Assembly: GCA_025351555.1 (NCBI GenBank)
Contig: JANXVS010000093.1
Coordinates: 1-10,717, forward strand
Length of the DNA: 10,717 nt
Source: Pseudomonadota bacterium
GTDB lineage: Bacteria > Pseudomonadota > Gammaproteobacteria > Xanthomonadales > Rhodanobacteraceae
Direction: 5' to 3'
The notes beneath the pieces are model-generated. The model worked only from the letters and a program-made list of their open reading frames with translations, did no database searches and was not told the origin of the DNA. Position numbers and translations under genes: made by a program. Of this stretch, positions 5,948-10,717 are shown piece after piece; the first letter of the stretch is position 1, and each line of letters opens with the position of its first letter.

Positions 5948-6016
5948 CCGCGAAGACCATGCGTCGTCGCGAAACCATTCACAATCGGTCACGGTTGGCG
6001 TACGTATAGTGCACCA

Positions 6017-6961
6017 ATGTCCATACTTGGTTCCCGCTTCGCCTTGCTCTTGGCCCTGGTTGCTGCCGATGCCGCAGCTGTCCAGAGCGTGGTGCTGCCC
6101 GCCTGGGTGTGTGCACATCCGGATGCGATTTATGTCGGCGGGTTTGAATCCGGCCAGATCGCGGTACCGCACAATCCGTCCAATGGCAGCGGCGGGGCGT
6201 TTCCGGGGAGCCAATCGCGTGTCCTGCACATCAGCGGCCTGGGCTCCGGGACGCAAACCTATTATCTGTACTTGCCAAGTGACTACACGCCGGCGCACTC
6301 GTGGCCGCTGATTCTCGCGCTGCATGGGGTTGCTCCCTATCCCGGCACGAGCTACGCAATGGACGTGCGCGATACGTGGGCGCAGGTCGCAGCGACCGGA
6401 CACTTTATCGTTGCCGCGCCAGTTGCGGACCAGGTGATCGACGTCAATGGCCAATCCGGAGTTTCCTGGCTGATGCCGCCGACCTTCGGACCCAACGATT
6501 ACACCTTGTTCGCCGCCGTGCGTGCCGATCTTGAAGGCGCCTACAACATCGAACGCACACGTCTTTACGGTTGGGGATTCTCCTCGGGCGGACATGTGAT
6601 GCACGCCTTGGGACTCGACAAGTACAGCAGCGTTTTCAATGCGTCGACCATGGCCGCCTACAGCGTGAGCGCCGGGGCTCTGGCCGGCGAGGCGTGCAAA
6701 GGTTTGTCGGATACCGAATGCAGCCAACTGCTGGCGAGCCTGCCGCGGAAAATTCCGGTGGATATCCATATCGGCACCAGCGACACCTATATTTATCCCT
6801 ATGCGCAGAGCGACCACGCGCGTTTTCTCTCCCAAGGATGGGTCGATAGCCAGACGATTTTCTACACAGCCTTCAGTGCCAACAATGGTGACCACAACTA
6901 TTACCCGACCGACCTGCAGCAGGCCTGGGGCAATCTTTGCCCGCAGGCCGTGACTCCATAA
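6017..6961 (+). CDS. Secreted alpha/beta hydrolase, PHB-depolymerase-like esterase
   Basis: The 314-residue product has a hydrophobic signal sequence (about 1-21, ending ADAAA). After it come a short segment with the motif DAIYVGGFE (36-44) and an alpha/beta hydrolase domain (about 68-308). YYLYLPSDY and LILALHGVA (oxyanion region) precede the nucleophile elbow GWGFSSGGH, with Ser189 in G-F-S-S-G. The likely acid is Asp256 in GTSDTYIY and the likely base is His293 in NNGDHNYYP. This order is that of esterases grouped with PHB depolymerases and feruloyl esterases. The substrate cannot be decided from sequence. Cys32, Cys227, Cys235 and Cys308 could form disulfides, fitting export. The ATG at 6017 is the first that gives a signal peptide, though its ribosome binding site is poor. 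It is 59 bases before the next secreted-protein gene. Confidence 0.82.
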   Translation: MSILGSRFALLLALVAADAAAVQSVVLPAWVCAHPDAIYVGGFESGQIAVPHNPSNGSGGAFPGSQSRVLHISGLGSGTQTYYLYLPSDYTPAHSWPLILALHGVAPYPGTSYAMDVRDTWAQVAATGHFIVAAPVADQVIDVNGQSGVSWLMPPTFGPNDYTLFAAVRADLEGAYNIERTRLYGWGFSSGGHVMHALGLDKYSSVFNASTMAAYSVSAGALAGEACKGLSDTECSQLLASLPRKIPVDIHIGTSDTYIYPYAQSDHARFLSQGWVDSQTIFYTAFSANNGDHNYYPTDLQQAWGNLCPQAVTP

Positions 6962-7020
6962 CGCCCGTTGTACAGACGCTGGCGTATGATCCTTTGCCTT
7001 GGGCACGTCGGAGTCAATTT

Positions 7021-9147
7021 ATGCGGCGCTGGGGCCGATTCGGTATCTTGCTGCTGGTGGCCATGATTGCCTGGATTCCTGCATGGGCCGGCGATCTGGT
7101 GATTTACGACGATGCACTGCAAAACAGCTTCGTTGACAATTCCTACACCATCCCCAGTGTCACCGTAGACTTCGCCAGCATCGCACAGGTTCATAGCGGC
7201 ACGCATTCAATCGCTTTTACCGCCAACGGCAATGATGCGGTGAAACTGGCGAATAACGCGCAACTGTTCGACACGGCCTCTTACCCGCGCCTGCATTTTT
7301 GGTTCTACGGAAGTTCGGCTCAATGCCAAGGCTTGGACATCATTCTCCAGCGTAACAACGCCGGCAACGACGTTAACGTCGCCAGCGGTGCGCTAAGCGC
7401 ATACGCAACCTGCAATGCCATCGTCAACGGACAATGGCTGGAAATCACTGCAGATTTTACCGCCAGCCCGATGAGTTACAACAGCACCTACGACCGTATC
7501 TCGCTGTTCAACCACAACGGCGCAGCGTTCGGCCCGGTGTACTTCGATGATCTGTCACTGTTCGCGCCGCCGCCAGCCAACGATCTGATCTTCGAGAATG
7601 ACTTCGAGAACCATTCGTTGCCGCCACCACTTTGCGGCGTGATCGACCAGAAATGGGTCACCGTCGGCTCGATGGTCAGCGACAACTTCACGTGGTGCGA
7701 CTCGGCGGGCCAGCACCGCAGTGCCGCGCTGGCGCATAACGACGACCCGGCCGGCCCCGGCGGTTCACGCGGCGGCGACTTGCGCGAGTTCCGCTACGAA
7801 ACCGTCGGCGGCACCCGCGTCGTTTCGGCGCCGGCGCGGGATCACGGTGGCTTCGGCTACATCGTTTCGCACTCGTTGACGAACATTGCGGGCTGCGACG
7901 ATTCCGATCTTGGACACTTGTCGCCCGGCACATCCTGGACACTGGTCTTCGAAGGCCGGCACCACGCCATTTTTCGCTTCCAGCAGAACTACCGGCGCTA
8001 CTGCACGCTGAACGGGCCCGCGCACACATATTACGTCCCGGTAACGATCGACTGGATCTTCAGCTCTGGGCGCGACAACCCGGTCTGGGCCATTACTTAT
8101 GACATGCAGGGCAGCGGCGCCGCCGCCGACGTACTCGCCGACGATTCGCGCGCACCGTACGGGACGATGAACATCGACGGCAGCACCGGGCTCTACATGG
8201 ACAACGACATCGCCGGCGTCTCCTGGGGAGACCGTTACGCCTATTCCACAACGACCTCGCCCGCAACGCCGAGCAGCAGCTGGACCTGGTCGGGGGCGAA
8301 CACGGTTCCGTTCGTGGACTTGTGGACGGTCGGTGCGGACGCGTCGATGGGCTTGGCGCAGACCCAGACGATGGATCAGCAGGATGCCGGCGGAGGTCGC
8401 CAGCCATACGGTGCCGGGACATACGACGTTAGCAGCTATTGGGGAAAGACCAGTGGCGACGGCCAAGCTTGTCCGAATGGCGCCTATGACCAGCAGTTGG
8501 GCCTCGCGCACAACGTGCCTTGCCTCGGTTATTGGCCGTACCAGCTAGTCAGCTTCAACTATTATTTGAACATTACCCAAACGACGAATGACGCACAGAT
8601 GACCTGGGGCACGCAGTACGGCTTCCTGGGACAATCGGCATACGATCTGCACGACAAGACCCTGCCCCCCGGCAGCACGGCATCTGGGTATCCCAAGAAA
8701 AGCTATTCAGTCTACATCGTGCTCGGACCGCACAGCACCGGCCCGGTCGCTGCTCAAGTCGGGCAAGTCGAGACGGCGCAGACGCTGACACTCAGTGCCG
8801 CAATCGGCAGCGTTGTCAGTAACGGCCCGGCCGGAGTCAACCGCGCGGATACGGTGAACTACGTGCCTGCCGGCTACAACCATGTCTACGGCGCGCTGGC
8901 ATTTGCCGCCAGCGTCGGCAACCAGCTTGACGCGAACATCGCGGTCGGCAGCGGCACGCTGAAAAAACCCTTGCTGATTCTGAACAACTACGGCAGCGGT
9001 TATCCAACCAGCGTAAAGCTCAACGGCACGGCGTTGATGGTCGATGTCGATTACTTTCCGTCGCTGCGCGTGGGCGCCAACGAGCTTTGGATAACATTCA
9101 ATGGTGATCTGAGCGGCCCCAACAACCTTATTCAAATCATTCCCTGA
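7021..9147 (+). CDS. Large secreted protein of unknown function with N-terminal jelly-roll-like domain
   Basis: The 708-residue protein has a clear signal peptide (MRRWGRFGILLLVAMIAWIP, cleavage after AWA about residue 23). Residues 24-181 resemble the beta-sandwich modules attached to secreted carbohydrate-active enzymes: VIYDDALQNSF, a VHSGTHSIAF segment, LHFWFYG and VYFDDLSLF. The linker NDLIFENDFE (187-196) repeats the motif found in the neighbouring hydrolase. The remaining 500 residues, rich in Trp, Tyr, Gly and Asn, I cannot assign; they include paired acidic and aromatic clusters (GLYMDNDIAGVSWGDRYAY, GTYDVSSYWGK) and a distinct C-terminal section from about 575. Six cysteines (205-501) suggest disulfides outside the cell. 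GGAG at 7010-7013 lies seven bases before the ATG. A polysaccharide-acting role is only a guess from the N-terminal module. Confidence 0.8.
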   Translation: MRRWGRFGILLLVAMIAWIPAWAGDLVIYDDALQNSFVDNSYTIPSVTVDFASIAQVHSGTHSIAFTANGNDAVKLANNAQLFDTASYPRLHFWFYGSSAQCQGLDIILQRNNAGNDVNVASGALSAYATCNAIVNGQWLEITADFTASPMSYNSTYDRISLFNHNGAAFGPVYFDDLSLFAPPPANDLIFENDFENHSLPPPLCGVIDQKWVTVGSMVSDNFTWCDSAGQHRSAALAHNDDPAGPGGSRGGDLREFRYETVGGTRVVSAPARDHGGFGYIVSHSLTNIAGCDDSDLGHLSPGTSWTLVFEGRHHAIFRFQQNYRRYCTLNGPAHTYYVPVTIDWIFSSGRDNPVWAITYDMQGSGAAADVLADDSRAPYGTMNIDGSTGLYMDNDIAGVSWGDRYAYSTTTSPATPSSSWTWSGANTVPFVDLWTVGADASMGLAQTQTMDQQDAGGGRQPYGAGTYDVSSYWGKTSGDGQACPNGAYDQQLGLAHNVPCLGYWPYQLVSFNYYLNITQTTNDAQMTWGTQYGFLGQSAYDLHDKTLPPGSTASGYPKKSYSVYIVLGPHSTGPVAAQVGQVETAQTLTLSAAIGSVVSNGPAGVNRADTVNYVPAGYNHVYGALAFAASVGNQLDANIAVGSGTLKKPLLILNNYGSGYPTSVKLNGTALMVDVDYFPSLRVGANELWITFNGDLSGPNNLIQIIP

Positions 9148-9154
9148 TTTGAAA

Positions 9155-9174
9155 CGGCATGGATGCCGGCTTTT
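9155..9174 (+). terminator. Short terminator-like hairpin after the secreted-protein gene
   Basis: CGGCA (9155-9159) pairs with TGCCG (9164-9168) around TGGA and is followed by GC and TTTT (9171-9174), seven bases after the stop codon at 9147. The stem and T tract are both short, so termination may be partial. Confidence 0.5.
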
Positions 9175-9247
9175 CGCATAGCCGACAGCGTTGGCCTGTA
9201 TGGCTACCGCAAGGTCAAACTGCGTCCCCATCTCAGTCAGCTTTGTC

Positions 9248-9277
9248 TTGCGGCCGCAAACCGCCGATTGCTATAAT
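9248..9277 (+). promoter_or_regulatory. Promoter of the ATP synthase operon
   Basis: TTGCGG (9248-9253) and a consensus TATAAT (9272-9277) are 18 bases apart. The -35 lies in the 12-base palindrome TTGCGGCCGCAA (9248-9259). The expected start is near 9284, leaving a leader of about 145 bases before atpI. No reading frame between 9148 and 9340 looks like a gene. Confidence 0.75.
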
Positions 9278-9292
9278 CGACAACCCGCGCAA

Positions 9293-9308
9293 CCGGCTTG
9301 GAAGCCGG
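9293..9308 (+). promoter_or_regulatory. 5' stem-loop in the atp operon leader
   Basis: CCGGCTT (9293-9299) pairs perfectly with AAGCCGG (9302-9308). It begins about nine bases after the predicted transcript start, so the mRNA would carry a stem close to its 5' end, a position that often slows decay. There is no T tract, so it is not a terminator. Confidence 0.4.
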
Positions 9309-9348
9309 ATCGCGCCGCTGACCCTGAAGTCCAAACCAAGGCTGTCCG

Positions 9349-9417
9349 ATGCGAAGGTATACCGCTGCCGGCTTGGCGCTGGCTGTGTGCATTACTGCCG
9401 CGCGGCGGCGGGGTTGA
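9349..9417 (+). other. Possible 22-codon leader reading frame before atpI
   Basis: An ATG at 9349 has AAGG seven bases upstream and opens a 22-codon frame starting MRRYTAAGLALAV and ending RRRG. Its TGA stop (9415-9417) touches the AAAGGG ribosome binding site of atpI. Translation of it could help ribosomes reach atpI, but the frame is short, Ala/Arg-rich and may be chance. A real protein product is not claimed. Confidence 0.2.
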
Positions 9418-9430
9418 AAGGGTGAAGCGG

Positions 9431-9802
9431 GTGGATTTGCGCGGTGTATCGCTGGCGTGGGTTTTGTGCGCGGCGCAAGCCGCGACAACGCTTGTCGCGG
9501 TGATCGTCGTCGCAGTGATGTGGGGCAAGGCGGCAGCGATGGCGGCTGCGTTTGGCGGCATTGTGGTCGTGGTGCCCGCGCTGTATTTCGCGTTCAGGGT
9601 TCATCCGCGTCGCGGTGCAACGGAAGCCAAGCAGGTACTCGGTGCGTTTTACCGGGCGGAATTGGGAAAGCTGTTGTTGACGGCGCTGTTGTTTTTCATC
9701 GGCGCGCGGTGGTTTGGTGCGCACTTTGCGCCACTGATGCTGACTTGCGTGGCGTGTCTGGCCATGAATTGGCTGGTGCTGGCATTTGCGGCAATCGACT
9801 AG
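9431..9802 (+). CDS. atpI: ATP synthase subunit I (AtpI-like)
   Basis: The 123-residue product is a small membrane protein with four hydrophobic segments (about 6-27, 31-54, 78-94 and 97-122) and a conserved-looking loop VLGAFYRAELGKLLLTALLF, like the F-Y-x-x-E-x-x-K pattern of AtpI proteins. AtpI helps assemble the c-ring of the F-type ATP synthase and precedes atpB in many proteobacteria, which is its position here. The GTG at 9431 follows AAAGGG (9417-9422) by eight bases; an in-frame GTG at 9422 would add three residues and is also possible. The frame is open further upstream but has no convincing start. The gap to atpB is 48 bases, so the two are probably co-transcribed from the promoter at 9248. 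AtpI sequences vary widely, so the name rests on both the topology and the neighbour. Confidence 0.82.
   Translation: MDLRGVSLAWVLCAAQAATTLVAVIVVAVMWGKAAAMAAAFGGIVVVVPALYFAFRVHPRRGATEAKQVLGAFYRAELGKLLLTALLFFIGARWFGAHFAPLMLTCVACLAMNWLVLAFAAID

Positions 9803-10717
<915 letters not shown>

Noticed and set aside
5863..5982. Longer N terminus for the cNMP-FHA protein, starting at 5982
   Set aside because: The extra 40 residues resemble no domain, and a good minus-strand promoter (5918-5947) lies inside that stretch, so its transcript would start after the upstream start codon.
6005..6010. TATAGT box just before the hydrolase start, similar to the phasin -10 and followed by GC
   Set aside because: No -35 hexamer at a suitable distance, and it lies only seven bases from the ATG. 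The same GTATAGTGC string also occurs inside a gene near 5178, so it is not specific.
6968..6990. TTGTAC and TATGAT as a promoter for the large secreted-protein gene
   Set aside because: The spacer is only 11 bases, too short for a sigma70 promoter, and no better -35 is in place.

Overview
The window looks like a piece of a gammaproteobacterial chromosome, most likely Xanthomonadales and possibly the Rhodanobacteraceae. The evidence is moderately high GC, a typical atpI-atpB order, a phasin gene, REP-like twin hairpins, and two secreted proteins sharing a D-x-I-[FY]-x3-F-E motif that I associate from memory with secreted proteins of that group. The taxonomic placement is inference; no rRNA or tRNA gene is present to test it.

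Layout. Bases 1-110 hold two hairpins and no gene I can support. queD (154-522, +) encodes a queuosine/7-deazaguanine pathway enzyme. An AT-rich regulatory stretch (523-705) carries a clear sigma70-type promoter overlapped by a 10-bp inverted repeat and drives a phasin gene (706-1092, +), which ends at a strong terminator (1160-1190). Just beyond lies a pair of REP-like hairpins (1191-1290), then a MAPEG-family membrane protein gene on the minus strand (1303-1680).

Bases 1767-5862 form a signalling cluster. A plus-strand gene encodes an FHA-GAF-PP2C/SpoIIE phosphatase. It converges on a three-gene minus-strand operon, read from 5862 down to 3404: a cyclic-nucleotide-binding/FHA protein, a coiled-coil/FHA protein and a STAS-domain anti-anti-sigma-like protein. 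The two transcription units meet at a shared CTAG inside an 18-bp palindrome. The parts resemble a partner-switching phosphorelay (phosphatase plus STAS) joined to phosphothreonine recognition (FHA) and cyclic nucleotide sensing. The matching kinase/anti-sigma factor is not in the window. This is the most interesting system here.

Bases 6017-9147 hold two adjacent plus-strand genes for exported proteins: an alpha/beta hydrolase resembling PHB-depolymerase-type esterases, and a 708-residue protein with an N-terminal jelly-roll-like domain and a large C-terminal part I do not recognise.

The right end begins the ATP synthase operon: a good promoter (9248-9277), a leader with a hairpin and a possible 22-codon reading frame, atpI (9431-9802) and atpB (9851 to the end, cut by the window). 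The AtpB protein appears to carry extra hydrophobic sequence after the conserved Arg helix, where other species go straight to the last helix. No mobile element, CRISPR array, tRNA or rRNA was seen, and no gene-free stretch exceeds about 300 bases.
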